This document shows positions 53,471 to 63,998 of a stretch of DNA of 64,000 bases, one piece after another (the stretch's first letter is position 1; every line of letters begins with the position of its first letter). The notes beneath the pieces were generated by a model that saw nothing but the letters and a program-made list of their open reading frames with translations, had not been told where the DNA came from and did not search any database. The stretch is taken from assembly GCF_001690985.1 (NCBI RefSeq), contig NZ_MAJS01000009.1, positions 44,462 through 108,461 of the forward strand, given 5' to 3'. The position numbers and the translations under genes are program-made. Origin of the DNA: Aliivibrio sp. 1S175 (GTDB lineage Bacteria > Pseudomonadota > Gammaproteobacteria > Enterobacterales > Vibrionaceae).

Positions 53471-53902
53471 TTAACCAACCGCTACAATTTCTACGTCAAA
53501 GATAACATCTTGACCGGCTAATGGGTGATTAAAATCAACCGTCACTGAATCACCAGCGATCTCTGTAATAATACCTGGGATATCCATACCATCAGGTCCA
53601 CTAAACGCCATGATAGTACCAATTTCAGCAGCGGCATCACCCACGAAGCGATTACGATCCATATGATGAATATTATCAGGGTTTGGTAAACCAAATGCAT
53701 CCACTGCATTCAACTCAATACTTTTTGATTGTTCAGACTCTAAACCCAATAAGCATTTTTCAAAGTTTTCACTAAGGCTACCATCACCCATAGTAAATTT
53801 TGCTGCTTTACCTGAAGTATGAGTGCTATCAGCCACCGAACCATCTTTTAACTTAATGGTAAAATGTAGGGTTACTTCACTGTTATTTTCGATTTTAGAC
53901 AT
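53471..53902 (-). CDS. fkpB: FKBP-type peptidyl-prolyl isomerase FkpB (SlpA)
   Basis: This SlyD-like prolyl isomerase/chaperone of 143 residues has the FKBP core split by an insert-in-flap domain (DAFGLPNPDNIHHMDRNRF). The ending DVTFDVEIV-type strand is seen as DVIFDVEIVAVG. It lies between lspA and ispH, exactly as in E. coli. Confidence 0.95.
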   Translation of the reverse strand: MSKIENNSEVTLHFTIKLKDGSVADSTHTSGKAAKFTMGDGSLSENFEKCLLGLESEQSKSIELNAVDAFGLPNPDNIHHMDRNRFVGDAAAEIGTIMAFSGPDGMDIPGIITEIAGDSVTVDFNHPLAGQDVIFDVEIVAVG

Positions 53903-53998
53903 CTTCTTTCCTTAGATAATACTAATTTTTTTAATATCGAATTTAAAAAAAACGCCACCTCGAATTCACGGGCAGCGCTAATTTATTTTGCTTTTTGC

Positions 53999-54514
53999 TT
54001 ACTGTTCTTTTTTATTAGAACGGAAACCATCCAAGATGATCAATCCCGCACCAATACAAATGGCAGCATCCGCTAAATTGAAAGCCGGCCAGTGATAATT
54101 ACCCCAATAGAAATCAAGATAATCCACTACAAACCCATGAACTAAGCGATCAAACACATTACCGATTGCACCACCAATGATCAGTGCATAAGCCATGTTG
54201 TTTAGTTTGTCAGTTTGAGGCGCTTTACGCATCCAATATCCTAACAACCCACACACAGCGATAGCAATACCGGTAAAGAACCAACGTTGCCAACCTGCTT
54301 GATCACTTAAAAAACTAAATGCAGCGCCATAGTTGTGAACATAAAGAAAGTTAAAGAATGGCAATACCTCAATGCGGTTTGCCCAACCATAACTCATCTC
54401 TTTCATCACAAATAACTTGATGCTAATGTCTGCCATAAAGATGATCCCCGCTAGCCATAGCCAGCGAAGTCCAGATTCTTTAAGCAGCGGTAATGTCTTA
54501 TTATCGCTAGTCAT
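53999..54514 (-). CDS. lspA: lipoprotein signal peptidase LspA
   Basis: LspA is the inner-membrane aspartyl peptidase that cleaves prolipoprotein signal peptides. Four transmembrane helices are visible. The two catalytic aspartates lie in [18 protein letters not shown] and [11 protein letters not shown]. It has 171 residues. The ATG overlaps the ileS stop by one base, implying coupling. Confidence 0.97.
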   Translation of the reverse strand: MTSDNKTLPLLKESGLRWLWLAGIIFMADISIKLFVMKEMSYGWANRIEVLPFFNFLYVHNYGAAFSFLSDQAGWQRWFFTGIAIAVCGLLGYWMRKAPQTDKLNNMAYALIIGGAIGNVFDRLVHGFVVDYLDFYWGNYHWPAFNLADAAICIGAGLIILDGFRSNKKEQ

Positions 54515-57378
54515 TATGCAAATTTACGCTCTTCGCCTTCGCCGCTCACGTTAGATACACAACGACCACATACTTCTTCGTGGCCTTCGATAGTACCTAC
54601 ATCAGCAACATGGTGCCAACAACGCTCACACTTCGCCGCTTCAGAAGCTGCAACATCAACAAACAGACCAGCAAGTTCTGTAGCTTTTGCTGATTCTGGT
54701 TTTTCGCTTAACGGTTTCACTGTTGCGCTTGATGTTAGAAGAACAAAACGTAATTCATCTTCAAGTTTATTAATTTGTGCAGCAAGTGCATCATCTGCGT
54801 ATAACGTTACTTCAGCTTGAAGTGAACCACCGATAACTTTCTCACTACGTGCCATTTCTAGAAGTTTGTTTACTGATGCACGAACTGATTGGATTTCAGT
54901 CCAGAATTCATTATTGAACTCTTCACCTTCAGCAAGATCAAATAGACCTTGGTACCACTCACCTGTGAATACGAATTTCTCGCGCTCACCAGGCATTTCG
55001 TTCCAGATTTCATCTGCAGTGAACGACATGATTGGTGCCATCCAACGAACAAGAGCTTCTACAATGTAGTAAAGCGCAGTTTGACAGCTACGTTGAGCGT
55101 GACCACTTTGCTTCGCAGTGTATTGGCGATCTTTAATTACGTCTAGGTAGAAAGAACCCATTTCAATTGAACAGAAGTGCATCAAACGCTGAGTAACTTC
55201 ATGAATATTATATTCATCAAAAGACTTAATGATCTCTTCTTGTGCAGCAAATGCACGGCCAACAGCCCAGCGATCCAGCGCAACCATTTCTTCAGCAGGA
55301 ACGATGTCCGTTTCTGGATTAAAACCGTTTAAGTTAGCTAAGAAGAAACGTGCTGTGTTACGAATACGACGGTATGCATCAGCTGAACGTTTTAGGATTT
55401 CATCAGAAACCGCAACTTCGTTAGTGTAATCCGTTGAAGCAACCCATAGACGAAGAATATCTGCGCCTAGCTTGTTCGTTACATCTTTTGGTGCAACTAC
55501 GTTACCGATAGATTTAGACATCTTACGGCCATTACCATCTACTACGAAACCATGTGTTAGTACTTGGCGGTAAGGAGCTTTACCTTTCATTGCAACAGAA
55601 GAGATCAGTGATGATTGGAACCAACCACGGTGTTGATCTGAACCTTCTAAGTAAAGGTCAGCACTGTGTGTTCTTTCTTCTTTTTCTTCTGGGAAGTCAT
55701 ACTCTTCACGTGAGTCAACAACAGAGAAGTGAGTAACACCTGAATCGAACCATACATCTAATGTATCTAATACTTTTTCGTATTTAGTCGCGTCTTCTTC
55801 GCCCATAAGATCAGCAGCATCAAGATCCCACCACGCTTGAATGCCTTTCTCTTCAACTAGCTTAGCTACTTTTTCAATTAGCTCTAGTGAATTAGGGTGC
55901 AGTTCAGACGTTTCTTTATGAACGAATAAGGCAATTGGAACACCCCACGTACGTTGACGAGAGATACACCACTCTGGGCGTCCTTCGATCATACCTTCGA
56001 TGCGGTTTTGACCCCACTCTGGCATCCACTCAACACTCTTCACTTCTTCTAATGCTTTTGCACGAAGACCCGCTTGATCCATTGAGATGAACCATTGCGG
56101 TGTTGCACGGAAGATGATTGGCGTTTTGTGTCTCCAACAATGTGGGTAGCTGTGCTCAAACGCGTGATGATGCAGTAATGCACCTTTTTCTTTCAATACG
56201 TCAAGTACTGAATCGTTCGCTTTAAATACGTGTTGACCAGCAAACAGTTCAGTATCAGGAAGGTATACACCATTTGAACCAACTGGGTTTGCAATTTCTA
56301 AATCGTATTTTTTACCAACAACGAAATCTTCTTGACCGTGGCCTGGTGCCGTATGAACGATACCCGTACCTGAATCAACCGTTACGTGTTCACCTAAAAT
56401 AGCAGGAACCGTAAAACCATAGAATGGATGGTTAAATTGAAGAAGCTCTAAATCAGACCCTTTCGCAAAACCTAAGTTATGGAAATGTTCGATACCTGCG
56501 CGATCCATTACAGATTTTGCTAGTTCAGATGCAAGAATTAAACGTTCTGCTTTTTGCTCGCCATGTGCTTCAACTTGAACTAATACGTATTCAAGATCAG
56601 CATGCAATGCTACCGCACGGTTAGCAGGAAGAGTCCAAGGCGTCGTTGTCCAGATAACAACAGATACCTCACCTTCACCTTGATGACCTTCAGGCGTACT
56701 GAATTTAGCTAATGTTGCAATTTCGTCTGCTGCAATAAAACGCACATCAATAGATGGAGAGAATTTATCTTGGTATTCTACTTCTGCTTCAGCAAGTGCT
56801 GAACCACAATCCGTACACCAGTGAACCGGTTTAAAACCTTTAAGTAGGTGACCTTGGTCTGCAATTTTACCTAATGAACGGATAATGTTTGCTTCAGTAC
56901 CAAAATCCATAGTGCGATATGGTTTTTCCCACTCGCCCATGATACCTAAACGCTTAAAGCTTTCTTTTTGGCCTTCAACTTGAACCGCCGCGTATTTACG
57001 ACATTCTTCACGGAATTCAGCCGCAGAGATTTTTTGGCCAGGTTTGCCTTTTTTCTTTTCTACCATTAATTCAATTGGTAGACCGTGACAGTCCCAACCA
57101 GGAATGTACGGTGCATCAAAGCCAGAAAGTGTCTTTGACTTAATAATAATGTCTTTAAGAATCTTGTTTAATGCGTGACCAATATGGATGTCACCATTTG
57201 CATAAGGAGGACCGTCGTGTAATACGAACGATTTCTTACCTTTTTTTGCTTTACGGATTTCACCGTAAAGATCTTCATCATACCAACGCTTCAGCATTTC
57301 TGGCTCACGATTAGCCAAGTTACCACGCATTGGGAATCCTGTTTCAGGCAGGTTCAAGGTTTCTTTATAGTCACTCAT
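54514..57378 (-). CDS. ileS: isoleucyl-tRNA synthetase
   Basis: IleS charges tRNA-Ile and edits misactivated valine. The class I signatures are HIGH (65-68) and KMSKS (about 619-623), with the CP1 editing domain between them. The C-terminal zinc finger shows CERCWHH and CGRCVSN. Its 954 residues are slightly more than in E. coli (938). It follows ribF by 36 nt and overlaps lspA. Confidence 0.98.
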   Translation of the reverse strand: MSDYKETLNLPETGFPMRGNLANREPEMLKRWYDEDLYGEIRKAKKGKKSFVLHDGPPYANGDIHIGHALNKILKDIIIKSKTLSGFDAPYIPGWDCHGLPIELMVEKKKGKPGQKISAAEFREECRKYAAVQVEGQKESFKRLGIMGEWEKPYRTMDFGTEANIIRSLGKIADQGHLLKGFKPVHWCTDCGSALAEAEVEYQDKFSPSIDVRFIAADEIATLAKFSTPEGHQGEGEVSVVIWTTTPWTLPANRAVALHADLEYVLVQVEAHGEQKAERLILASELAKSVMDRAGIEHFHNLGFAKGSDLELLQFNHPFYGFTVPAILGEHVTVDSGTGIVHTAPGHGQEDFVVGKKYDLEIANPVGSNGVYLPDTELFAGQHVFKANDSVLDVLKEKGALLHHHAFEHSYPHCWRHKTPIIFRATPQWFISMDQAGLRAKALEEVKSVEWMPEWGQNRIEGMIEGRPEWCISRQRTWGVPIALFVHKETSELHPNSLELIEKVAKLVEEKGIQAWWDLDAADLMGEEDATKYEKVLDTLDVWFDSGVTHFSVVDSREEYDFPEEKEERTHSADLYLEGSDQHRGWFQSSLISSVAMKGKAPYRQVLTHGFVVDGNGRKMSKSIGNVVAPKDVTNKLGADILRLWVASTDYTNEVAVSDEILKRSADAYRRIRNTARFFLANLNGFNPETDIVPAEEMVALDRWAVGRAFAAQEEIIKSFDEYNIHEVTQRLMHFCSIEMGSFYLDVIKDRQYTAKQSGHAQRSCQTALYYIVEALVRWMAPIMSFTADEIWNEMPGEREKFVFTGEWYQGLFDLAEGEEFNNEFWTEIQSVRASVNKLLEMARSEKVIGGSLQAEVTLYADDALAAQINKLEDELRFVLLTSSATVKPLSEKPESAKATELAGLFVDVAASEAAKCERCWHHVADVGTIEGHEEVCGRCVSNVSGEGEERKFA

Positions 57379-57414
57379 CGATTCTTAATTCCGTTACTTG
57401 GGCGAAATGAAATG

Positions 57415-58347
57415 TTATTTGTTTTCAGACAGCCACACCCGCGCTGCCTGAGAATCTAATTCTATTTGTTGTTTTAATGCGTCAAATGACTCAAATTTGT
57501 GCTCGCTACGCAACTTACAAAGTAGCTCTACATCCAATTGTTGACCATATAAATTACCTTTATAGTCAAAGAAGTGAACTTCAAGTTGTTGACGAACGCC
57601 ATCTACCGTTGGGCGATGACCAATATTGGCCACTCCACCTAATTGCTTACCATTGCTGTCTTTGGCTTGAACAACATAAACGCCAGACACCGGAGAAACA
57701 CAACGCTTTAATGGGATATTAGCCGTAGGGAAACCAATTGTTCTCCCTAATTTTCGACCATGTGATACACGACCTGTAATACTGTAATTACGCCCCAACA
57801 TTGTGGCGACATTTTTTAATCTGTTTTCAGCAAGCGCATTACGAATTGCAGTACTGCTGACTCTCTGTTTCTCAATACAAAAACTTTTTGTATTCACTAC
57901 TTCAAAGCCGTATTTCTTACCTGCTTTTTGTAGCATATCGAAATTGCCTAAGCGATGTTTTCCAAAACAAAAATCATCACCAATAACCAGAAACTTAACA
58001 CCCAATAGCTTAACCAACAAGTGTTCAACAAATTCATCTGCCGTTTGCTGTGCAAATTTATGATTAAAATTAATACAAAGCAGGCGATCTATGTCCAACT
58101 TATTAAGCTGAACAAATTTATCTCGTAAACGAGTCAGTCGAGCTGGCGCTTTTTCTTTAGCAAAAAATTCCATTGGTTGAGGATCAAATGTCATTACAAC
58201 AGAAGGTAAACCTAATTGCTTAGCTTTAACCTTAACTTGTTGTAATACTTGTTGATGTCCTAAGTGAACACCATCAAAATTACCAATAGTCATTACGCAA
58301 CCTTGATGGTTTGGCGTAATATTATGAATGCCTCGGATTAATTCCAT
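57415..58347 (-). CDS. ribF: bifunctional riboflavin kinase/FAD synthetase RibF
   Basis: RibF phosphorylates riboflavin to FMN and adenylates it to FAD. The N-terminal nucleotidyltransferase domain has GNFDGVHLGHQQ (22-33) and SSTAIRNALAENRL; the C-terminal kinase domain carries GFPTANIPL and GVYVV. Its 310 residues are typical. It lies directly upstream of ileS, as in E. coli. Confidence 0.97.
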   Translation of the reverse strand: MELIRGIHNITPNHQGCVMTIGNFDGVHLGHQQVLQQVKVKAKQLGLPSVVMTFDPQPMEFFAKEKAPARLTRLRDKFVQLNKLDIDRLLCINFNHKFAQQTADEFVEHLLVKLLGVKFLVIGDDFCFGKHRLGNFDMLQKAGKKYGFEVVNTKSFCIEKQRVSSTAIRNALAENRLKNVATMLGRNYSITGRVSHGRKLGRTIGFPTANIPLKRCVSPVSGVYVVQAKDSNGKQLGGVANIGHRPTVDGVRQQLEVHFFDYKGNLYGQQLDVELLCKLRSEHKFESFDALKQQIELDSQAARVWLSENK

Positions 58348-58437
58348 TATCTCAATATCAATTTATTTGCTCAAAAAAACTGACGAATTATATACTAATC
58401 TTACTAGCCAAACCACTCAACTCAGTGAATAACAAGA

Positions 58438-59997
58438 TTATGCATTAACTCGTAATTGACGTGGGCGCAAACCCAATATCACAGCAGGAATTAAATAACT
58501 TATCGCACCTAGAGCAATAAAGCTTAATAACATGATCATTCTTTTTGCTAGATCCCACTCAAGCCATACGCTCATTGCTGGCATTAACCACAATAAAACA
58601 CCAACCATAATGGCACCAGATAAAACCAGTTTCACAATAAATATAATGGTGTCTTTCGATAGTTTATAAACATTCGCTAAATGTAATCCGCGATATAATA
58701 ATGCCATATTCACGAATGCAGACAATGCCGTTGCCATCGCTAGACCGACATACCCATAGAAATAGGCAAAAATAGCATTAAAAAACATATTCGTAACCAT
58801 CGCTATAATGCCATAACGAACCGGAGTTTTCGTATCTTGTCTTGCGTAGTAACCAGGAGCTAATACCTTAATTAGCATAAAGTTTAATAAACCTGACGCA
58901 TAAGCAAGTAAAGACAATGAGGCGTTATGGACATCATTTGGCGAAAATTCACCACGCATGAACAGTACCATTAGCATGGGTTTTGCTAATACCATTAAAC
59001 CTAACATTGCAGGGATCCCAAGTAAAATAACCATTCTGACGCCCCAATCCATCGTATTAGAGAACCCAGCCCCTTTTGCATCAACATGCTGACGAGAGAG
59101 TGCCGGTAGGATCACAGTAGCAATCGCAATCCCAAATAACCCCAATGGAAACTCTAATAAACGATCCGAATAGTAAAGCCAACTAATAGATCCCGTAGCT
59201 AAGAAACTTGCGATAAAAGTATCAAATAATAAGTTAATTTGACTTACCGATACCCCAAATAATGCAGGGATCATTAAGGTTCTAATTTTCACAACACCAG
59301 GATCATGCCATCCCCACTGTGGACGAACTAACATTTTCGCTTTATAGAGAAATGGAAGCTGAAATATAAATTGAATTAAACCACCAAGGAAAACACCTAT
59401 CGCTAAGCCAATTTCAGGCTGTTCTAAATTTGGAGAAATAAAATAAGCACAGGCAATAATAGCGATATTTAAAAAAACAGGCGTAAAAGAGGAAACAGCA
59501 AATTTCCCTAACGTATTTAAAATTGCACCAGAGAGAGCAACAAAGGTAATAAACCAGAGATAGGGGAAGGTTATTTTTAATAAGAAACTAGCCAATTCAA
59601 ATTTAGGCGCATTAGGCCCATCATTCAACCAATCCATAAACCAGCCGGCACCAAACAATGCCGTGACTACACCAGAGCCTAAAATTCCGAAAAAAGTCAC
59701 AATGGTCACTAGAACACCAAGCGTTCCCGACGCTTTCGCTATTAATTCTCTTGTCTTATTATCGTCCCCACTCGCATGATATTCAGTCAATACAGGGACA
59801 AATGCTTGTGAAAAAGCCCCTTCAGCAAATAAACGTCGCAGGAAGTTGGGGATTTTATTAGCAAAGAAGAAAACATCGGCTGATGCGCCGGCTCCCATTA
59901 AATTTGCTACTACTACATCACGGACCAAACCAAGTACTCTGGACACTAAAGTCATGATACTGACGATTAAGCCAGAACGTAAAAGTCGTTTACTCAC
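58438..59997 (-). CDS. murJ: lipid II flippase MurJ
   Basis: MurJ is a MOP-superfamily integral membrane protein that flips lipid-linked peptidoglycan precursor. The 519 residues contain about 14 transmembrane helices. The N-terminal SRVLGLVRDVVVANLMGAG and FAEGAFSQAFVPV match the family. The start is GTG 59997 (MSKRLLRSG), with TGAGG 7 nt upstream. It is divergent from rpsT and upstream of ribF, as is usual in Vibrio. Confidence 0.96.
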   Translation of the reverse strand: MSKRLLRSGLIVSIMTLVSRVLGLVRDVVVANLMGAGASADVFFFANKIPNFLRRLFAEGAFSQAFVPVLTEYHASGDDNKTRELIAKASGTLGVLVTIVTFFGILGSGVVTALFGAGWFMDWLNDGPNAPKFELASFLLKITFPYLWFITFVALSGAILNTLGKFAVSSFTPVFLNIAIIACAYFISPNLEQPEIGLAIGVFLGGLIQFIFQLPFLYKAKMLVRPQWGWHDPGVVKIRTLMIPALFGVSVSQINLLFDTFIASFLATGSISWLYYSDRLLEFPLGLFGIAIATVILPALSRQHVDAKGAGFSNTMDWGVRMVILLGIPAMLGLMVLAKPMLMVLFMRGEFSPNDVHNASLSLLAYASGLLNFMLIKVLAPGYYARQDTKTPVRYGIIAMVTNMFFNAIFAYFYGYVGLAMATALSAFVNMALLYRGLHLANVYKLSKDTIIFIVKLVLSGAIMVGVLLWLMPAMSVWLEWDLAKRMIMLLSFIALGAISYLIPAVILGLRPRQLRVNA

Positions 59998-60218
59998 AAA
60001 AAAACCTCACAAAGATGCCAATGATGGCGATAAAGAGCTTACTAACTGGAAAAAATGCTGTTAGAATGCACGCCATCTTAACCGTGTTTTGCCATTCTCA
60101 TCAAACTTTTGTTTGAGACAGCTTGGTTTTTACACAAATCATTTGACATTTAAGCTCAATGGGTGCATATTTCCCGACCTTAAATTGTCACCGAACTACG
60201 TTTTTGGGAGTTAGACCC

Positions 60219-60479
60219 TTGGCAAATAGTAAATCTGCTAAGAAGCGCGCAACTCAAGCTGAAAGACGTCGCCAGCACAACGCTAGCCGTCGTTCAATGA
60301 TGCGCACTTACATGAAAAAAACTATCGCAGCTATTGAAGCTGGTGATAAAGAAGCTGCAGCTGCTGCACTAGCAATTGCAACTCCACTTCTAGACCGCAT
60401 GGCGACTAAAGGCCTTATTCATAAGAATAAAGCTGCACGTCATAAAGCGCGTTTCACTGCAGCAATCAAAGCTCTTTAA
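60219..60479 (+). CDS. rpsT: 30S ribosomal protein S20 (TTG start)
   Basis: S20 is a helical 16S rRNA-binding protein. Translation should begin at TTG 60219 ([18 protein letters not shown]) with GGGAG 8 nt upstream; E. coli rpsT also starts with UUG, which is part of its autogenous control. This gives 86 residues. The core [22 protein letters not shown] and [15 protein letters not shown] is diagnostic. It is divergent from murJ and followed by a strong terminator. Confidence 0.97.
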   Translation: MANSKSAKKRATQAERRRQHNASRRSMMRTYMKKTIAAIEAGDKEAAAAALAIATPLLDRMATKGLIHKNKAARHKARFTAAIKAL

Positions 60480-60508
60480 TAGAAATTTGATTCTCAGTTA
60501 GAAATAAG

Positions 60509-60536
60509 AAAAAACCGACTTAGGTCGGTTTTTTTA
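60509..60536. terminator. terminator of rpsT
   Basis: The stem AAACCGAC / GTCGGTTT with a TTAG loop is followed by T7 on the plus strand. A-rich sequence on the left could also serve the converging hlyU transcript. Confidence 0.9.
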
Positions 60537-60591
60537 TGCCTGTAATTTGAGAATACACAAAAAGAGAATATCCCCAGCCCTCATTGGCAAT

Positions 60592-60888
60592 TTATTTCGA
60601 ACAATATAAATTATGTAATAATTGGATAACTGATTTTACGTCATCGCTATTTAATGAATAAAACACCGTCTGAGATTCTTTTCTCGTTGAAACTAACTCA
60701 TCTTTACGCAGCCACCCAAGATGCTGGGATAAAGCGGATTGACTCAGTTCTAGTTTTTGTGCGATCTGTCCTACAGATAACTCACCTTCAAGCAATAAAC
60801 ATAAAATAAATAAACGACGTTCATTCGCCATCGCTTTTAATAATGCCACCGCTTGAGGGGCGTTTTCTTCCATCATTTGTAAATTCAT
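60592..60888 (-). CDS. hlyU: ArsR-family transcriptional regulator HlyU
   Basis: This winged-helix regulator of 98 residues is the Vibrio virulence activator HlyU, which counter-silences H-NS at toxin promoters in V. cholerae and V. vulnificus. The recognition helix region reads ELSQSALSQHLGWLRKD, and VFYSLNS forms the wing. No metal-binding Cys pair is present in the ArsR-type position, consistent with HlyU. It follows nhaR by 48 nt on the same strand and has AGAGG before the ATG. Target genes in this organism are unknown. Confidence 0.9.
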   Translation of the reverse strand: MNLQMMEENAPQAVALLKAMANERRLFILCLLLEGELSVGQIAQKLELSQSALSQHLGWLRKDELVSTRKESQTVFYSLNSDDVKSVIQLLHNLYCSK

Positions 60889-60936
60889 AACAAAACCTCT
60901 AATTTAGCCAGTGCTAATTTAGTTGATTCTACCTCA

Positions 60937-61836
60937 CTATTGCAAATCAAAATCAAATAAATTTGAAAAGTCAGCAGCACAGATACTTTTTACCGCTGGG
61001 TGTTGGATCATCCGTTCTGCAAAAATAACGTAATATTCTTCTTTTAAATCTTTAACATCTGCAATCCTATGTAAAGAAAGATCTGAATCTATCTCATTCA
61101 TATATATAGTCGGGGCCAAAAACACTGAATCATTTTCACGAGCAAAAGCCTTCATTAAAGCAACGTCATCAAACTCACCTAAAATATTAGGTGTAATACC
61201 TTGCTGATCACACCATTGAATTACTTTTCTACCCATTGATGTTCTACTGCCTGGAATGAGTACTTTTTTCTTCTCTAATATTTCAGGAAACTGAATATCT
61301 GTCATTTCTTTAGAATAGAAGAAGCTCATACCGCATTCACCTAACTTTCTACTGAAAAGACCAGAATTCTGACCAGAATCAACAGGGCAGTCTGATAAAA
61401 TCATATCTAATTTATGTTGTGATAATTGTTCAAGTAGCAACTCATGCGTTGATTCAAAGCAGCGGAGATGAATTGAGGCATCTTCAGGGATCGTAGTCGA
61501 AAGAACCTTACTGACTAATCGCTTAGAAAGAGCATCTGCAACACCAACATCAAATAACACATTAGATTGCTGGCTATAATTTACGATATCCAACATCTCA
61601 TAACTTAAACCAAACATACGATCGGCGTATTTATAAATTAGTTGACCTAATTCTGTTGGCTCTACATTTCGTCCATTACGTTTAGTCAACTTACCATTTA
61701 CTCGTTCTTCTAATGCCTTTATTTGTCCTGTCACCGTTTGAGGCGTAAGGAATAATGCTTCTGCTCCCTTAGTAACAGAACCTTGTTTGCACACCATCCA
61801 AAAATAGTACAAATGGTTATAGTTTAAATGAGACAT
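60937..61836 (-). CDS. nhaR: LysR-family sodium-responsive activator NhaR
   Basis: NhaR activates the Na+/H+ antiporter gene nhaA in response to sodium in E. coli. The 299-residue protein begins [20 protein letters not shown], characteristic of NhaR, followed by the LysR helix-turn-helix ([22 protein letters not shown]) and a substrate-binding-like domain. nhaA is not adjacent here. Instead the divergent neighbour is a sodium/phosphate symporter, a possible sodium-linked target. It is probably co-transcribed with hlyU. Confidence 0.93.
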   Translation of the reverse strand: MSHLNYNHLYYFWMVCKQGSVTKGAEALFLTPQTVTGQIKALEERVNGKLTKRNGRNVEPTELGQLIYKYADRMFGLSYEMLDIVNYSQQSNVLFDVGVADALSKRLVSKVLSTTIPEDASIHLRCFESTHELLLEQLSQHKLDMILSDCPVDSGQNSGLFSRKLGECGMSFFYSKEMTDIQFPEILEKKKVLIPGSRTSMGRKVIQWCDQQGITPNILGEFDDVALMKAFARENDSVFLAPTIYMNEIDSDLSLHRIADVKDLKEEYYVIFAERMIQHPAVKSICAADFSNLFDFDLQ

Positions 61837-62245
61837 AACACTCCTTAGAATTCAGCTGTTTATTACATGAACAGTCATATGTTCAATATACAAAAAAGAA
61901 GATACGTCATTTATTACACTAATAACAAACATTTCGTAAAAACCTTGGAAAACTTGATTATATGTCGAATTTTCCGAATTAAAATTATTACTAATGTCAT
62001 TAATCCGCAATATAGAACAAAAAAGTTTAAAAAAAGTTTTTATATTCCCCTTTCAAATAAAGAATAAAAAACATTATAAAACAATAAATTAGAATGCAAC
62101 TTATTACATAAAAAAACGCAAAAAGTAAATATGACGAATTTATTACAGTTTTAACTCTCACTGTAATATTTCTGAAATATTCCTTATCTACTATCGCTTC
62201 AGATTAAATAAACCGACACATATTATCTCGGTACGGAGCTTTACT
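61837..62245. promoter_or_regulatory. nhaR-nptA divergent control region with TTATTACA repeats
   Basis: The 409-nt AT-rich region between divergent nhaR and the symporter contains four direct copies of TTATTACA at 61860-61867, 61911-61918, 62101-62108 and 62140-62147. No real gene is supported; a 66-codon frame at 61867 is low-complexity. ACGGAG lies before the symporter ATG. Confidence 0.5.
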
Positions 62246-63391
62246 ATGAATACCCAATCAATTTCTGCAGCAACAATGAGCAATACCTCGCGCATGCTGC
62301 GTTGGGCAAACTTAGCATTTATGCTTTATCTTCTTCTTTTAGCTGTAGCTATGGTTGGCACAGGCTTTAAATGGTCTGTTGGTGAAGAAGCTAAAGTTCT
62401 TTTTGAATTCGCTTCTCATCCAGTTGCAGGCTTAATGATCGGCCTAGTTGCAACAGCATTAATTCAATCATCTTCTACAGTAACCTCTATTATTGTTGGA
62501 TTAGTGGCTGGTGGTTTACCGGTAGAAACCGCAATTCCTATGGTTATGGGTGCAAACATTGGTACTACAGTAACCAATACGCTTGTAAGTCTTGGTCACG
62601 CTCGTTGTAAGACTGAATTTAGACGAGCATTTGCTTGTGCAACCGTTCATGATTTCTTTAACCTTCTTGCGGTAGCTATCTTCCTACCATTAGAGATGAT
62701 GTTTGGCATTTTCCAAAAACTATCAGCATGGTTAGTATCTCCATTAATGAATGCTGGTGACATGAGCATTAAAGGCTTTGATTTCATAAAACCAATAACC
62801 AAACCTGTTATCAGTGCAATCAAAGAGCCTCTATCTAACTTTGGCAGCATGACTGGTGGCCTAATGATGATTGCTTTAGGCATTGTTATTCTGGTCCTTG
62901 CTATTACATTAATGGGTAAGTTAATGAAGAGCTTAATGGTTGGCCGTGCTCGTGACATACTTAAAAGCGCAATTGGCCGCGGACCGCTACACGGTATTGC
63001 ATCAGGTACAGTCGTAACCGTTCTTGTTCAATCATCTTCAACAACAACTAGCTTAATGGTTCCACTTGTAGGTACAGGGGTTCTTAAAGTTCGCGATGTA
63101 TATCCTTTTACTCTTGGTGCAAACATTGGTACATGTGTTACAGCCTTACTTGCAGCAACAGCGGTATCTGGCGAATACGCTGTCTTTGCTCTACAAATTG
63201 CATTAGTTCACCTATGCTTTAATGTTATTGCTACCTTGGTTATTTACGGCACTCCTTTCTTACGTGAGATACCGCTAAAAGGCGCTGAATGGATAGCTGA
63301 GATGGCTAACCGTAACAAAGGTGTAGTGGCTGGATATTTAAGCTTTGTCTTTATCATACTCCCTGGTAGCGTGTTGGCATTAACTGTTTAA
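62246..63391 (+). CDS. nptA: sodium-dependent inorganic phosphate symporter NptA
   Basis: This NaPi-II family transporter of 381 residues carries the duplicated signatures of the family, QSSSTVTS with GANIGTTVT in the first half and QSSSTTTS with GANIGTCVT in the second half. About eight to nine hydrophobic segments are visible. The V. cholerae homologue NptA is a Na+/phosphate cotransporter with the same neighbours (nhaR, hlyU, rpsT). It is monocistronic and divergent from nhaR. Confidence 0.93.
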   Translation: MNTQSISAATMSNTSRMLRWANLAFMLYLLLLAVAMVGTGFKWSVGEEAKVLFEFASHPVAGLMIGLVATALIQSSSTVTSIIVGLVAGGLPVETAIPMVMGANIGTTVTNTLVSLGHARCKTEFRRAFACATVHDFFNLLAVAIFLPLEMMFGIFQKLSAWLVSPLMNAGDMSIKGFDFIKPITKPVISAIKEPLSNFGSMTGGLMMIALGIVILVLAITLMGKLMKSLMVGRARDILKSAIGRGPLHGIASGTVVTVLVQSSSTTTSLMVPLVGTGVLKVRDVYPFTLGANIGTCVTALLAATAVSGEYAVFALQIALVHLCFNVIATLVIYGTPFLREIPLKGAEWIAEMANRNKGVVAGYLSFVFIILPGSVLALTV

Positions 63392-63408
63392 TCGTAAAAT
63401 AAGCACAT

Positions 63409-63450
63409 ACAAAAAAGCCCCAGAGAAAACATTACTCTGGGGCTTTTTTT
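63409..63450 (+). terminator. intrinsic terminator of nptA
   Basis: The stem AAGCCCCAGAG / CTCTGGGGCTT with a 9-nt loop is followed by T7 on the plus strand. Confidence 0.92.
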
Positions 63451-63861
63451 GTACATCAATTTTAAATATTTATATTGAATTTCAAAAACAGAATAACCTT
63501 CATTTTGATGATAAAACCAACGTTCCGACCGAACCTCTAACTCATCTTCCATATGTGACTAAATCAACAAATATATTCAGCTTGCTGTGATGTTACAGCT
63601 AAAGTCCGATCCTTATTTAATCCCAAAGCTCATTACAAGCTAATCTTTGTGGTTTAAAAATAAATCAACACCCTTTAATTCAATACTGTTAGGGATGTAT
63701 ACAACATAAATTTCTATAATTTAAGTATCACTTTAGAATCGTTGTAATTGATTGAGTATTCCTTTTCTTAAAGTAAGGAAAGTATATTAAGAAACTAAAG
63801 TTTGCTTAATTAAGCCTTCTAACACCTAAGGCGTACTTAGATTACCCTAGCAACATTAAGA
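63451..63861. other. noncoding AT-rich stretch
   Basis: I see no ORF with a start and ribosome site, no clear repeat and no recognisable RNA gene in this 411-nt stretch. It lies between the nptA terminator and a tRNA-like relic. Confidence 0.5.
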
Positions 63862-63933
63862 GCGACACGTCCCCCGGCGTGACTGGCCGCTAAGCTCTCC
63901 AATAAAAAGCCTAACCAACTGAACTACCACTCC
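63862..63933 (-). pseudogene. degenerate tRNA-Asp-like sequence
   Basis: The minus strand begins GGAGTGGTAGTTCAGTTGG, the acceptor and D arm of tRNA-Asp, and later has GGC-CAGTCAC-GCCGG, an anticodon arm with GTC. Between them the 3' half of the D stem is replaced by about 20 unrelated bases (GCTTTTTATTGGAGAGCTTA). The universal T33 is A, and the T arm, 3' acceptor strand and CCA are missing. It cannot be a functional tRNA and looks like a relic of a tRNA-Asp gene. Confidence 0.7.
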
Positions 63934-63973
63934 GCAGTGTCTATTCAGCATCATTTTACTTTTAGACAGGCGT

Positions 63974-63998
63974 AAAAAAACCTAATCTTTCGATTAGG
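63974..63998 (-). terminator. terminator of a minus-strand gene beyond the right edge
   Basis: CCTAATC-TTTC-GATTAGG is followed by T7 on the minus strand. No gene inside the window feeds it, so a tRNA, rRNA or protein gene transcribed leftwards must end just beyond position 64000. Confidence 0.8.

Noticed and set aside
61867..62067. 66-codon plus-strand frame between nhaR and nptA
   Set aside because: It is low-complexity, Lys/Asn/Ile-rich translation of AT-rich DNA with no ribosome site or family resemblance, and it covers likely promoter sequence.
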